Assembly (NCBI RefSeq): GCF_035818615.1 | Contig: NZ_JAYKZY010000001.1 | Coordinates: 536,501-600,500, forward strand | Direction of reading: 5' to 3' | Length of the DNA stretch: 64,000 bases | Source: Sphingobium sp. CR2-8 | GTDB taxonomy: Bacteria; Pseudomonadota; Alphaproteobacteria; Sphingomonadales; Sphingomonadaceae | Shown here: one piece after another, positions 8,631 through 18,044 of the stretch | How positions within the stretch are numbered: position 1 is the first letter of the stretch | Layout: each line of letters starts with the position of its first letter | Program-made: the position numbers and the translations under genes | The notes under the pieces: generated by a model | The model's database searches: none | What the model was told of the DNA's origin: nothing | Seen by the model: only the letters and a program-made list of their open reading frames with translations

Positions 8631-9569
8631 ATGCCGTTGCTGACAATCCATCATGTGACCAGCTATCGCTATCAGCAGCCGGTGTCGCTGGGTGAACATC
8701 GGATCATGATGCGCCCGCGCGAGGCATTTGACCAGCGCCTCTTGTCCGCCCGGCTCGATATCGATCCTGTGCCGAGCGAACTGCGCTGGCTGCACGACGT
8801 ATTCGGCAATTCGGTAGCGATCGCTTCGTTCACGCGGCGCGCATCCCATCTGGTCGTGACCAGCGAAGCGATGCTGGAACATGCGCCGCTGGCGCAGCGG
8901 CAGGTGGATGTTGAAGCCTATGCCCGGCTGTTCCCCTTTACCTATTCGTCGGAAGACATGCCCGACCTGCTGCGGTCGATCGAGCGGGCCTATCACGACC
9001 CCGAACGGATCGTCGACAATTGGGCGCGCGCGTTCGTCAGCAATCATGGCGACACCGGGACGGTAGACCTGCTGACCCGTATGGCGACGGGCATCCAGCG
9101 CGACTTCACCTATGTGCCGCGTCATGAAAAAGGCACCCAGCCGCCGATAGAAACGCTGAAGAAGCGCCAGGGCACCTGCCGCGACTTCGCCGTTCTGATG
9201 ATCGAGGCGGTGCGGGCGTTGGGCTTTGCGGCGCGCTTCGTATCGGGCTATGTCTACAACCCCTCACGGTCCGAAGATGTGGTCGGCGGCGGGAACACCC
9301 ATGCCTGGGTGCGCATATTTCTGCCGGGGTCGGGCTGGGTGGAGTTCGATCCGACCAATGGCATCATCGGCAATCGCGGACTGATCCGCGTCGCCGTCGC
9401 GCGCGATCCCTATCAGGCGCTGCCTTTGTCGGGCAGTTGGTTTGGCCTGCCCGCCAGCTTCCTGGGGATGGATGTGACCGTCGATGTGCGGCGCACCGAT
9501 CCCAGTCTGTTCCCGGCCACGACCCATGGCGCCATCAACAGCCGATCCGTCGGCGCTGCAGGAAAGTGA
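8631..9569 (+). CDS. Transglutaminase-like cysteine protease family protein (N-terminal beta region + core)
   Basis: The 312-residue protein has the N-terminal bacterial transglutaminase region (LLTIHHVTSYRYQQPVSLGEHRIMMRPR) and the transglutaminase core. The triad is visible: Cys in GTCRDFAVLMIEAVR (about residue 182), His in GNTHAWVRIFL (about 223) and Asp in WVEFDPTNG (about 239). Members are probably peptidases or amide-bond transferases acting on peptides. No signal peptide is seen, so it is probably cytoplasmic. It is followed at six bases by a second transglutaminase-like gene and then by an overlapping M3 peptidase gene, forming a peptide-processing operon. Confidence 0.9.
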   Translation: MPLLTIHHVTSYRYQQPVSLGEHRIMMRPREAFDQRLLSARLDIDPVPSELRWLHDVFGNSVAIASFTRRASHLVVTSEAMLEHAPLAQRQVDVEAYARLFPFTYSSEDMPDLLRSIERAYHDPERIVDNWARAFVSNHGDTGTVDLLTRMATGIQRDFTYVPRHEKGTQPPIETLKKRQGTCRDFAVLMIEAVRALGFAARFVSGYVYNPSRSEDVVGGGNTHAWVRIFLPGSGWVEFDPTNGIIGNRGLIRVAVARDPYQALPLSGSWFGLPASFLGMDVTVDVRRTDPSLFPATTHGAINSRSVGAAGK

Positions 9570-9574
9570 CGTGC

Positions 9575-10390
9575 ATGCTGATCCGTTGCGGATATGACAT
9601 ACGGTTCGAGACCGATAGCCGGACCGCCATGATGGCGATGCTGAGCCTGCATCCGTCGCGACATCATGATTTGCAGACGCCCCAGCGACTGATGGCCAGC
9701 CCCGACATCCCACTCTATCATTTCGAAGACGGCTTCGGGAATGTCGCGACCCGCCTGACCATTCCAGTCGGCGGCGTTACGCTGTCATGCGATTTCGTGA
9801 TCGAGGATAGCGGCCTGGCCGATGCGCGCGCGCCCGACGCGCCGCAGACGGCGGTGGAGGATCTGCCCGATGCTGTGATGCCTTTCCTACTGGGCAGCCG
9901 TTATTGCGAGACGGATCGGCTGATGGACGTGGCATGGGCCAATTTCGCGCATCATGGCACGGCACGGGCGCGGGTAGATGCCATCGTGGATTTCGTCCAC
10001 AACCATATCGAGTTCGGCTATCACCACGCCCGGTCGGACAAGACGGCCTGGAACGGCTATCAGGAACGACAAGGTGTGTGCCGTGATTTCGCCCATCTCG
10101 CCATCACCCTGTGCCGGTGCATGAACATACCCGCGCGATATTGCACCGGCTATCTGGGCGATATCGGCATCCCGCCGGTGGATGCGCCGATGGATTTCAG
10201 CGCGTGGTTCGACGTCTATATCGACGGCGAATGGTACACCTATGATGCGCGCCACAATAAGCCCAGGATCGGCCGCATCCTGATGGCGCGCGGGCGCGAT
10301 GCGACCGATGTCGCCTTGACCACGGCCTTCGGCCCGGCGAATTTGGTGCGGTTCGAAGTGCATACCGACGAGGTTCCATCCATTGACTGA
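9575..10390 (+). CDS. Transglutaminase-like family protein with Ser at the usual His position
   Basis: ATG 9575 gives 271 residues starting MLIRCGYDIRFETD. The core has Cys in GVCRDFAHLAITLCRC (about residue 168) and the YTYDARHNKPRIGRI region. Where the upstream paralogue has THAW, this protein has DFSAWFDVY, so the catalytic His position is Ser; I recall the same variant as common in this subfamily. The Asp of YDARHN is kept. It is cytoplasmic by lack of a signal. The gene sits between a second transglutaminase and the M3 peptidase, whose start lies inside its 3' end, so the three are co-translated. Confidence 0.88.
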   Translation: MLIRCGYDIRFETDSRTAMMAMLSLHPSRHHDLQTPQRLMASPDIPLYHFEDGFGNVATRLTIPVGGVTLSCDFVIEDSGLADARAPDAPQTAVEDLPDAVMPFLLGSRYCETDRLMDVAWANFAHHGTARARVDAIVDFVHNHIEFGYHHARSDKTAWNGYQERQGVCRDFAHLAITLCRCMNIPARYCTGYLGDIGIPPVDAPMDFSAWFDVYIDGEWYTYDARHNKPRIGRILMARGRDATDVALTTAFGPANLVRFEVHTDEVPSID

Positions 10391-12407
10391 TCGTAACACC
10401 AATCCATTGCTGCAACCCTGGGATGGGCCGCTGGGCGCACCGCCCTTCGCGCAGGTGCGAGAAGACGATTTCTTGCCTGCGTTCGAAACGGCGATCGTGT
10501 GGCATCAGCAGGAAATTGCAGCGATCACGGCGGAGGGCGCCTCCCCGACCTTTGACAATGTGATCGCCGCGCTTGAACGGTCCGGCGAGGCGCTGGCGCG
10601 GGTGCGTCGCCTGTTCTGGACTTTGTCGTCCGCGCAGTCGACGCCCGGCATCCGTGCGATAGAGGGCGATGTGTCCGCGATGCTAAGCGCCCATGGGACG
10701 GCGATCAGCCATGACAGCGCGCTGGCCGTGCGGGTGGCGGCGGTACATGCCGACCGGCACGATGCCGGACTGACGCCCGATCAGATCCGGTTGGTGGAAA
10801 GCAGCCATGCCGGATTTCGGCGCGGTGGGGCGGAACTGAACCCCGAGCAGAAAGCGCGCTTCGCGGCCATCGATGCGAGGCTGGCGGCATTGTCGGTAGC
10901 GTTCGGCCATCATGTGTTGGCCGCGACGGCGGACTGGGTGCTGGATATCGGCGCGGACGATCTGGCAGGCCTGCCGCCGGCTTTGTGCGACGCCGCTGCC
11001 GGGCGCGCGGCGGCCAAAGGAAAGACAGGCCGCTATCATGTAACGCTGGATCGCAGCGATTATGAGAGCTTCCTGACCTTCTCGACGCGGCGTGATCTGC
11101 GCGAGGCGCTTTGGCGGGCCTTTACCGACCGCTGCGACGATGGTCCGCACGACAATTGGCCGATCATCGCGGAGACGCTGGCACTGCGGCAGGAGCGGGC
11201 GGCTTTGCTGGGCTATGCCGACCATGCTCATTATGCGTTGGAAGACAGCATGGCGCACGATCCTGCCGCCGCTGCCAATCTGCTCGCGCGCCTGTGGGAG
11301 CCGGGCAAACGCCGGGCCTCAGAGGAAGCCACGGAGTTGCAGGCACTGATCGACGCGGAAGGCGGCGGCTTCGCGCTCGCGCCATGGGATTGGCGCTTCT
11401 ATGCGGAAAAGGTGCGTCGCGCCCGCTATGCGCTGGATGGCGCGGCGGTGGCGCAGCATCTGCGGCTGGACGCGGTGCGGCAGGCAGCGTTCGACACGGC
11501 GACAAAGCTCTATGGTTTGGTCTTCACGCGGCGTGACGACATTGCGGGCTATCATCCCGATGTCCGGGCATGGGAAGTGACGGACGCACAGGGTGGGCCG
11601 GTTGGCCTGTTGTTCACCGATTATCTGGCGCGGCCGGAAAAGCATGGCGGCGCGTGGATGGGCAGCCTGCGTGTGCAGGAGGCGATGGACGGGGACGTGC
11701 GACCCGTCGTTTATCTGGTCGCCAATTTCGCCGCCGCGCCGCCGCCCGATACGGCTGCCACGCATCTGTCGATCGACGAAGCGCGCACGCTGTTCCATGA
11801 ATTCGGGCATGCGTTGCACGGCCTGCTGTCGCACGTGACCTATCCCAGCCAATCGGGCACGGCGGTCGCGCGGGACTTTGTCGAATTTCCCAGTAAATTC
11901 ATGGAAAACTGGATCGTCAGTCGCGAGGTGCTGTCGGGCTTTGGCGTGCCCGATAGTCTGATCGATGCCATTCGGAACGCGGACGCCTATGGTCAGGGTT
12001 TCGCCACGGTGGAACTGATCAGTTGCGCGCTGGTCGATCTGGCACTGCATCGCGCGGCGGCGGCGGGTGCCGATCCGCAGGTCTTTGTCGAAGCCGAACT
12101 GGAGCGGCTGGGCATGCCGCCCGAGATCGGGTTGCGCCACCGTTTCCCCTATTTCACACATATTTTCGACGGCGGCTATGCCAGCGCCTATTACAGCTAT
12201 GCCTGGTCCGAGGCGCTGGACGCTGACGCTTTCGAGGCGTTCGTGGCAAGCGGGGATATTTTCGATTCCGCGCTGGCTGCGCGTTTCCGCACGGAGATAT
12301 TAGCGCCAGGCGACAGTCGCGATCCGATGGAATCCTTCCAGGCCTTTCTGGGCCGCGCGCCCGATCCCGGTGCGCTCATGCGGGCACGGCATCTCGCCGA
12401 CGTCTGA
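10383..12407 (+). CDS. M3-family zinc metallopeptidase (oligopeptidase A / Dcp type)
   Basis: The 674-residue protein has the M3 zinc signature LFHEFGHALHG (HEFGH near residue 473) with the downstream glutamate helix SGTAVARDFVEFPSKFMENW and the C-terminal HRFPYFTHIFDGGYASAYYSYAWSE region typical of Dcp/OpdA. It cleaves short peptides or terminal dipeptides, probably in the cytoplasm because no signal peptide is seen. The start is TTG at 10383, eight bases inside the preceding gene. It is chosen because the family N-terminus NPLL.PWDGPLGAPPF begins immediately after it and no ATG precedes it in frame. Confidence 0.92.
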   Translation: MTDRNTNPLLQPWDGPLGAPPFAQVREDDFLPAFETAIVWHQQEIAAITAEGASPTFDNVIAALERSGEALARVRRLFWTLSSAQSTPGIRAIEGDVSAMLSAHGTAISHDSALAVRVAAVHADRHDAGLTPDQIRLVESSHAGFRRGGAELNPEQKARFAAIDARLAALSVAFGHHVLAATADWVLDIGADDLAGLPPALCDAAAGRAAAKGKTGRYHVTLDRSDYESFLTFSTRRDLREALWRAFTDRCDDGPHDNWPIIAETLALRQERAALLGYADHAHYALEDSMAHDPAAAANLLARLWEPGKRRASEEATELQALIDAEGGGFALAPWDWRFYAEKVRRARYALDGAAVAQHLRLDAVRQAAFDTATKLYGLVFTRRDDIAGYHPDVRAWEVTDAQGGPVGLLFTDYLARPEKHGGAWMGSLRVQEAMDGDVRPVVYLVANFAAAPPPDTAATHLSIDEARTLFHEFGHALHGLLSHVTYPSQSGTAVARDFVEFPSKFMENWIVSREVLSGFGVPDSLIDAIRNADAYGQGFATVELISCALVDLALHRAAAAGADPQVFVEAELERLGMPPEIGLRHRFPYFTHIFDGGYASAYYSYAWSEALDADAFEAFVASGDIFDSALAARFRTEILAPGDSRDPMESFQAFLGRAPDPGALMRARHLADV

Positions 12408-12427
12408 TCTTATATGATCCGAAAGAG

Positions 12428-12458
12428 GGTCGGGCGGCGTTATCGGCGCCGCCCGACC
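12428..12458. terminator. Bidirectional hairpin terminator
   Basis: A perfect 12-bp stem, GGTCGGGCGGCG (12428-12439) with CGCCGCCCGACC (12447-12458), closes a 7-base loop. It sits between the convergent stops of the M3 peptidase and a TonB receptor. There is no long T-run on either side. Confidence 0.75.
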
Positions 12459-12466
12459 TATAAGGT

Positions 12467-15400
12467 TCAGAGCTTGACGCGCACGCCGGTGTAGAAGCGG
12501 CGGCCCAGCACGTCATAGGTGCCATTGACGTTGCCAGGCAGCCCGCCCCAGACGGGCGGACGCTTTACGTCGAACATATTCTTCGCGCCGATGTAAAATT
12601 CGAAGTTCGCGATCGATGTGAAGCGAATCTGCATGTCGGTATAGATTTTCGGTTTGATGCGGAAATATTTGGAATCCGGCACCGATCCATCGGCCAGGCG
12701 ATAGAGCGTCTGGAAATTCTCATAATCCAGAACCTGCGGCCCCATATATTCATTGTTGATCGTGATGCCGAACGCATCATTGGCCCAGTTGACGCCGACA
12801 TTCACCGAATCCTTGGGCGTACCCAGTTCGCCCTTGGTATTGTCATAGGCGTCGCCGGTCAGCGCCCGGAACCCGTTCTTGAGCAGATGGGTCCATGCCG
12901 CCGAGACGTTGGCGCGGCCGCCCAGCATTTCGTGGCTATAGTTCAACGTGAAATCCAGCCCGCGCGAGAAAGAGCCGCCGCTGTTGATAAGGCCGCGCAC
13001 GACCTGTTCGACCGAACCCAGGCTATAGGCGCCCGAAGCAACGGTGCGCCGGGTGACGAACTGACAGAAGTCCGACAGGCCTTCGCGATAGCATTTGTTG
13101 AGCACGGTCGCCGCAGGTACGCGGCTGATGGCGTCTTCCAGCTTGATATCGAAATAGTCGGCGGTGAAGGTCAGGTTGCGCAGCGCTGAGATCGACTTCG
13201 GGTTGATGACCAGGCCCAGTGTCAACGTCTTTCCGGTTTCTTCCCGAATGCCGGGATTGGCGGCCGTCACCCCGCCCACGCCGGACAGATCGGCCTGGGT
13301 CAGGACGAACGACCCGTTTTGCTGGATGTTGCCGAGGATGCCTGGCACTGCACGACAATTGTCGGCGATCGCCCCCGGCGTCGTCAGGGTGATGCCCTGG
13401 CACGGATCGGTAATGGTGACGATACCCGCCGCAGGCGCCGCGAAGAGTTCGCCGATATTGGGCGCACGCACCGCATGGGCGTAAACGGCGCGGAACCGGA
13501 TATCCTCGACCGGCGCCCATTCCACGCCGGCGTTCCAGGCATAGAAAGTGCCCACGGTCGAATAATCCGACATGCGCGCCGCACCGCGCAGCGACAGGCT
13601 GTGGAAGAAGGGCGTGTCCGACAGGATCGGCACGACCAGTTCGCCATAGGCTTCCTTGACGTCGAAGCTGCCCGCCGTATCGGTCAACTGGACATAGCCA
13701 TTGCGCGCCGCATTGGTCAGCGGATCGAAGATGTCGCGGCTTTCTTCCTTGCGATATTCGCCGCCCACGGCGACCTGTACGGGGCCGCCCGGCAGAGTGA
13801 AGAGCGTTCCGGTCAGGTTAGCGGCCAGAACATGCATCGTTTGTTTGGAATCGCGTTGCAGGCTGACCTTGAGATAGTCGACCATCTGCTGTGTCAGCTT
13901 GCCCTCACCATAGACGTTGACCGGTACGCAACCGCGTGCCCGTGCGTCGGCATTGGCGCACACCGCATCGGTCGTGCTGCCGTCGCGGTCGAAGTCGTAG
14001 ACATCGGTGATGACCTGCAACCCGTCCGCCAGGTTGTAGAGGTTGGCGAGGCCCGACATCGACTGCTTCTGCTTGGTAAAGCCATATTGATAATAGGCGT
14101 CGAACTTCCAGTTGCTGCTCAAATCCACGGTCGTGCCCAGCACGGCGCGGAAATTGTCGCGCTCGGTCGGGATGGTGCGCGTGCCCGGCGCAAAGGCCGT
14201 GGTGCGCAGAAGAAAGCTCAGATCCTTCAGGCCATCGCCGGTGCGATCGGTCGCGGCGTTCAGGACAGCCTGCGGTACGAAGGGATTGTTGACCAGCACG
14301 GTCGCGCCATTGCCGCCCGGCACCAGAACGCGGGACTGTATGGGATAGAAACCGTTGGTCCCGGTGAAAGCACCCAGCGCGCCGTCGGTGCGCATCGGCG
14401 ATGCTTCCATTCGCCCCTGGGTCACGACATTGGAGTAGGTGACCTCGGTAAAGACATTGACGCTGTCGCTGACGTCGAAATTGAAGCGTCCGGCAAAGGT
14501 GAAGCGTTCGGACGGCGAGGCCAGCAGGCCCCATTCCGCACGGTTGAAGCCGTCGGTCGCCGCATTATAGGCGCGGAAGCTGCCATCGGGCAGGATGACC
14601 CGGTTCGTCTGCGACCCGATGACGAAGATGCCGCCCGGGCCGACGTTGGAAGGATTGTAGAAACGCGTGAAGATATTCTGCGCGGCGGTCAGGTTTGCGT
14701 CGTTATTGCCTGCGGCGCGCTGAATGGTGCCGAGGCTGGTATAGTCGAAGCGCGAAAAGTCGCGACCGCGCGCATCCACCGGGCCTTCGTTGACATAGCC
14801 ACCATAGATCATGAAATTGCCGCGACCGTCGGCGAAATTATGGCCATAGGTCGCGTTGAGCGCGATCTGGCGATCATCGCCGCGCTCCGAAATGCCGCCC
14901 TGGGCATTGAGTTGCAGACCCTCGAACTTCTTCTTGTAGATGAAGTTGACGACGCCGGCGACGGCATCGGACCCATAGACGGCGGATGCGCCGCCGGTCA
15001 GCACGTCGACCCGATCGACGAAGGGCGTGGGAATCATCGACAGATCGACCTGCGCCGTGCCGGGCACGCCGGCGACCGAACGCCGCCCGTCGATCAGCAC
15101 CAAGGTGCGATCCGCACCCAGGTTACGCAGATTGACGGTGGCGAGGCCGGGATTGGTGGTGTTGCCGGTCGTGGTCCGGCTGAAACCGGGAAGGCCGATC
15201 GCCGGATTCTGCTGCAAGGCGTCCTGGACGTTGACGATGCCGTTATTTTCCAGCGTTTCGGATGTCAGCACCTGAAGCGGACTGGGCGAAGTCAGGGCGG
15301 GCGATGCGATACGGCTGCCGGTGACGACGATGTCCGCTGCGCTGGCACTGCTGCCGTCCTGTGCTTCCTGCGGCGCGATTTGCGCGTAGGCCGGTGTCGC

Positions 15401-15484
15401 AAGCAAAGCGACTATGCCCGAACCACCTAGCCAGATGGCGCGCAGCGCCTGGCTACGTTGACGGCTGATAGCATGAATTGTCAT
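12467..15484 (-). CDS. Large TonB-dependent receptor of the carbohydrate locus
   Basis: ATG 15484 is chosen over TTG 15490 because the AGGAGGGG site is correctly spaced only for ATG; this gives 1005 residues. It has a signal peptide (ending TPAYAQ), then a TonB box-like stretch ADIVVTGSRI, and a plug with VQDALQQNPAIG, VNLRNLGADRTLVLIDGRR, VDVLTGGASAVYGSDAVAGVVNFI. The large barrel ends FYTGVRVKL. The size and LVLIDGRR/GGASAVYGSDAVAG motifs are those of sphingomonad/xanthomonad receptors often tied to complex carbohydrates. It follows the FGGY kinase on the same strand after a 77-bp gap, so it probably supplies the glycan processed by that locus. Confidence 0.92.
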   Translation of the reverse strand: MTIHAISRQRSQALRAIWLGGSGIVALLATPAYAQIAPQEAQDGSSASAADIVVTGSRIASPALTSPSPLQVLTSETLENNGIVNVQDALQQNPAIGLPGFSRTTTGNTTNPGLATVNLRNLGADRTLVLIDGRRSVAGVPGTAQVDLSMIPTPFVDRVDVLTGGASAVYGSDAVAGVVNFIYKKKFEGLQLNAQGGISERGDDRQIALNATYGHNFADGRGNFMIYGGYVNEGPVDARGRDFSRFDYTSLGTIQRAAGNNDANLTAAQNIFTRFYNPSNVGPGGIFVIGSQTNRVILPDGSFRAYNAATDGFNRAEWGLLASPSERFTFAGRFNFDVSDSVNVFTEVTYSNVVTQGRMEASPMRTDGALGAFTGTNGFYPIQSRVLVPGGNGATVLVNNPFVPQAVLNAATDRTGDGLKDLSFLLRTTAFAPGTRTIPTERDNFRAVLGTTVDLSSNWKFDAYYQYGFTKQKQSMSGLANLYNLADGLQVITDVYDFDRDGSTTDAVCANADARARGCVPVNVYGEGKLTQQMVDYLKVSLQRDSKQTMHVLAANLTGTLFTLPGGPVQVAVGGEYRKEESRDIFDPLTNAARNGYVQLTDTAGSFDVKEAYGELVVPILSDTPFFHSLSLRGAARMSDYSTVGTFYAWNAGVEWAPVEDIRFRAVYAHAVRAPNIGELFAAPAAGIVTITDPCQGITLTTPGAIADNCRAVPGILGNIQQNGSFVLTQADLSGVGGVTAANPGIREETGKTLTLGLVINPKSISALRNLTFTADYFDIKLEDAISRVPAATVLNKCYREGLSDFCQFVTRRTVASGAYSLGSVEQVVRGLINSGGSFSRGLDFTLNYSHEMLGGRANVSAAWTHLLKNGFRALTGDAYDNTKGELGTPKDSVNVGVNWANDAFGITINNEYMGPQVLDYENFQTLYRLADGSVPDSKYFRIKPKIYTDMQIRFTSIANFEFYIGAKNMFDVKRPPVWGGLPGNVNGTYDVLGRRFYTGVRVKL

Positions 15485-15561
15485 GGTCAATCCCCTCCTT
15501 TGTAATGATAAACCGCTGATTTCTTTATCTTGGCGGCAGTCCGTCTTGGCAGATCAGGTCA

Positions 15562-17088
15562 TCACCCCGCCTTGGCTTCCCTGAATGTCGGCATCTCTTG
15601 ATCGGCTGGTGTCGTCTTCGCCACACGCACTGCGCTGGCCAAAGCGGTCCGCCATTGCGCCTTGATCCGCTGTCGCTCTTCCCTCGACATGGCCGGCATG
15701 AAGCGGTCGGTCTGCGTGCCGTGCAGGCGTGGCGTCGCCAGGCCGATCGCTTCGGCGGCAAGGTGTGCGACGCCCAGGGCGCTGGCCTCGGCGACATGCG
15801 GGCGCAGGACCGGGCGATCGGTGAGGTCGGCGAGCAACTGCATCAACAGCGCATTGCGCGTTGCGCCGCCATCTACCGCAATCTGCGGCATGTCCAAGGC
15901 AAGGTCCGCCTCCATCGCGGCGACGACATCGGCGATCTGGAGGGCGATCGCCTCCAGCGTGGCGCGGGCGATATGCGCGGGCCTGGTGCCAAGCGACAGG
16001 CCGGAAATCGCGCCCCGCGCTTCGCTGCACCAGTGCGGCGCGCCCAGCCCGACCAGTGCAGGCAGAAAGACGACGCCGCCATTGTCGGGAACGCTGGCGG
16101 CCAGCGTGGTGAGAGCGTCCTCGTCCGCCAAGCCCAACAGATTGGAAGCGAAGGCGGCCGCCTGACCGGAAATGGAGATATTGCCTTCCAGCGCATATTG
16201 GGCGGCGCCGCCCCGATGCCAGGCGATCGTGCTGGAAAGGCCATGGGCGGACCGAACGGCTTCGGGCGTGGCCGTCATGATCGAACTGCCGGTGCCGATC
16301 GTCACCTTCGTCGCACCCGCTTGCGTCGCACCGTGGTGGAACAGTGCGGCATGGCTGTCGCCCAACATGGCGTGGATGGGCGTATCGGCGGCGAGCGGCG
16401 TCAGACCGGCGGCGACGGTGCCGAAGCGGCTGTCCGATCCGCGCACATGCGGGAGAAGGTTCATCGGCACGTCGAACAGGGCGGCGAGCGCAGGATCCCA
16501 GCACAGCGTGTCGATATTGAACAACTGCGTGCGGGACGCATTGCTATAGTCGGTGGCGTGCACCGCACCATTGGTCAGTTTCCACAACAGCCAGTTGTCG
16601 ATCGTACCGCACCGCAATTCGCCCCGCGCCGCACGTGTGCGGGCATCGGGCAGATTGTCGAGCAGCCAGCCAATCTTTGCCGCAGGGAAAAGCGGATCAA
16701 TGCCGAGGCCGCTGCGCGCGATGATATTATCCTCATGCCCTCCATCGCGCAGCGCAGCGCAGCGCGCTTCCGATCGGCGGCATTGCCAGAGGATCGCGGG
16801 CGCCAGTGGCTCCCCGGTGCGAGCATCCCACAGCAGGATCGTTTCCCGCTGGTTGGACAACGCCAGTGCGGCGATTTCTGCCGTCGGTTCGGCCGCGACG
16901 AGTTCCGCGATCAACGCCGTCACCGCATCCCAGATGTCGGTCGCCGACTGTTCGGCCCAGCCCGGATGGGGATGCGCGATCTGCATGGCGCGTGATGCGG
17001 ACCGAACGATCTCGCCCGCCGGGGAGACGAGCAGGGCCTTGGTATTGGTCGTGCCCTGATCGATCGCCAGGATGACCGGGCTGCGCAT
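15562..17088 (-). CDS. FGGY-family carbohydrate kinase (candidate D-apulose kinase)
   Basis: The 508-residue protein has the two actin-like FGGY domains: the N-terminal phosphate-1 motif AIDQGTTNTKALLV, substrate-side WAEQSATDIWDAV and SNQRETILLWD, an interdomain VTIGTGSSIMTAT, and the C-terminal adenosine region AVDGGATRNALLMQLLAD. It phosphorylates a polyol or ketose with ATP. Sequence alone places it in the glycerol/xylulose kinase superfamily. The context of two transketolase halves and a TIM-barrel isomerase, with no aldolase, fits apulose kinase of the D-apiose pathway; this assignment is inference. Its ATG shares one base with the stop of the upstream transketolase gene (TGATG). Alternatives are rhamnulose, ribulose or xylulose kinase. 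Confidence 0.88.
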   Translation of the reverse strand: MRSPVILAIDQGTTNTKALLVSPAGEIVRSASRAMQIAHPHPGWAEQSATDIWDAVTALIAELVAAEPTAEIAALALSNQRETILLWDARTGEPLAPAILWQCRRSEARCAALRDGGHEDNIIARSGLGIDPLFPAAKIGWLLDNLPDARTRAARGELRCGTIDNWLLWKLTNGAVHATDYSNASRTQLFNIDTLCWDPALAALFDVPMNLLPHVRGSDSRFGTVAAGLTPLAADTPIHAMLGDSHAALFHHGATQAGATKVTIGTGSSIMTATPEAVRSAHGLSSTIAWHRGGAAQYALEGNISISGQAAAFASNLLGLADEDALTTLAASVPDNGGVVFLPALVGLGAPHWCSEARGAISGLSLGTRPAHIARATLEAIALQIADVVAAMEADLALDMPQIAVDGGATRNALLMQLLADLTDRPVLRPHVAEASALGVAHLAAEAIGLATPRLHGTQTDRFMPAMSREERQRIKAQWRTALASAVRVAKTTPADQEMPTFREAKAG

Positions 17089-18044
17089 CAGCGTGCCTTA
17101 ACCTTGAGCAGATCACGCGCGGCAGCAGCGATGCCATCGGCACTAAGGCCGAAGCGATCCATCAGCCATGCGGCCGATCCGGTCGGCAGGAAACCCGGGA
17201 AGCCGATCATGCGCATTGGCACCGGCCTGTTGATCGCGCAATATTCCGCCACGGCTCCGCCCAGCCCGCCATGGGCCAGCCCCTCCTCCGCCGTGATGAT
17301 GGCGCCGGTTTCGGCGGCTTGCGCCAACATGTCGGTATCGATCGGAGACACGGTCGCCATGTTGATGACACGGGCGGAAATGCCATCCGCAGCCAAGGCT
17401 TGCGCGGCCGCGAGGGCGCGATGAACCAGTGTGCCGTTGGCGATGATCGCGATGTCGTTTCCTGCCCTCAGTTGCTCCGCCTTACCGATCCGGAAGTGCG
17501 CATGGTCGCGGGCCAGTTCCGGGACCGGCATGCGGCTGATGCGGATATAGACCGGGCCGTCATAGGCGGCGGCCGCCTTGATCGCTTCGGCCGTTTCCCA
17601 TGGGTCGGCGGGCACGATGACGGTCAGGCGATCGATGGCGCGCAGCCAGGCAATATCCTCGATACTATGATGGGTCGCGCCCAGTTCGCCATAGGCGACA
17701 CCGCTGGAAATGCCGCACAGTTTCACATTGGCGTGGCTATAGGCGCAATCCGCTTTGATCTGTTCGAGCGCACGGGCACTGAGGAAACAGGATGCTCCGC
17801 TGACGAAGGGAATCTTGCCGCCATTGGCCAGACCTGCACCGACGCCGACCATATTCTGTTCGGCGATACCGACATTGACCAGCCGTTCGGGGAAGCGATC
17901 CCGGAATTTGCCGAGTTTGGAAGACCCCACCGAATCATTGACGACGGCGACGATGCGATCGTCGGCCATCGCCAGTTCCTCGACAGCGCGGACATAAGCG
18001 TCGCGGCAATCGAACAGGCCAGCGGGTGCGGCAGCGGCGCTCAT
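17088..18044 (-). CDS. Transketolase C-terminal subunit (candidate apulose-4-phosphate transketolase subunit B)
   Basis: ATG 18044 overlaps the upstream stop as ATGA, giving 318 residues; a longer frame overlapping the N-terminal subunit is not needed. It contains the transketolase pyrimidine-binding domain (VNVGIAEQNMVGVGAGLANGGKIPFV, with the glutamate that activates thiamine diphosphate) and the C-terminal domain (EEGLAHGGLGGAVAEY). Together with the next gene it forms a split transketolase. Such A/B pairs are known in several pathways, including apulose-4-phosphate cleavage, sulfoquinovose-type and other ketose-phosphate routes. The adjacent kinase and isomerase favour a dedicated catabolic role over the pentose phosphate pathway. 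Confidence 0.9.
   Translation of the reverse strand: MSAAAAPAGLFDCRDAYVRAVEELAMADDRIVAVVNDSVGSSKLGKFRDRFPERLVNVGIAEQNMVGVGAGLANGGKIPFVSGASCFLSARALEQIKADCAYSHANVKLCGISSGVAYGELGATHHSIEDIAWLRAIDRLTVIVPADPWETAEAIKAAAAYDGPVYIRISRMPVPELARDHAHFRIGKAEQLRAGNDIAIIANGTLVHRALAAAQALAADGISARVINMATVSPIDTDMLAQAAETGAIITAEEGLAHGGLGGAVAEYCAINRPVPMRMIGFPGFLPTGSAAWLMDRFGLSADGIAAAARDLLKVKAR

Noticed and set aside
13319..15430. 703-codon open frame opposite the large TonB receptor
   Set aside because: Shadow frame with no recognisable motif, wholly inside a well-supported gene.
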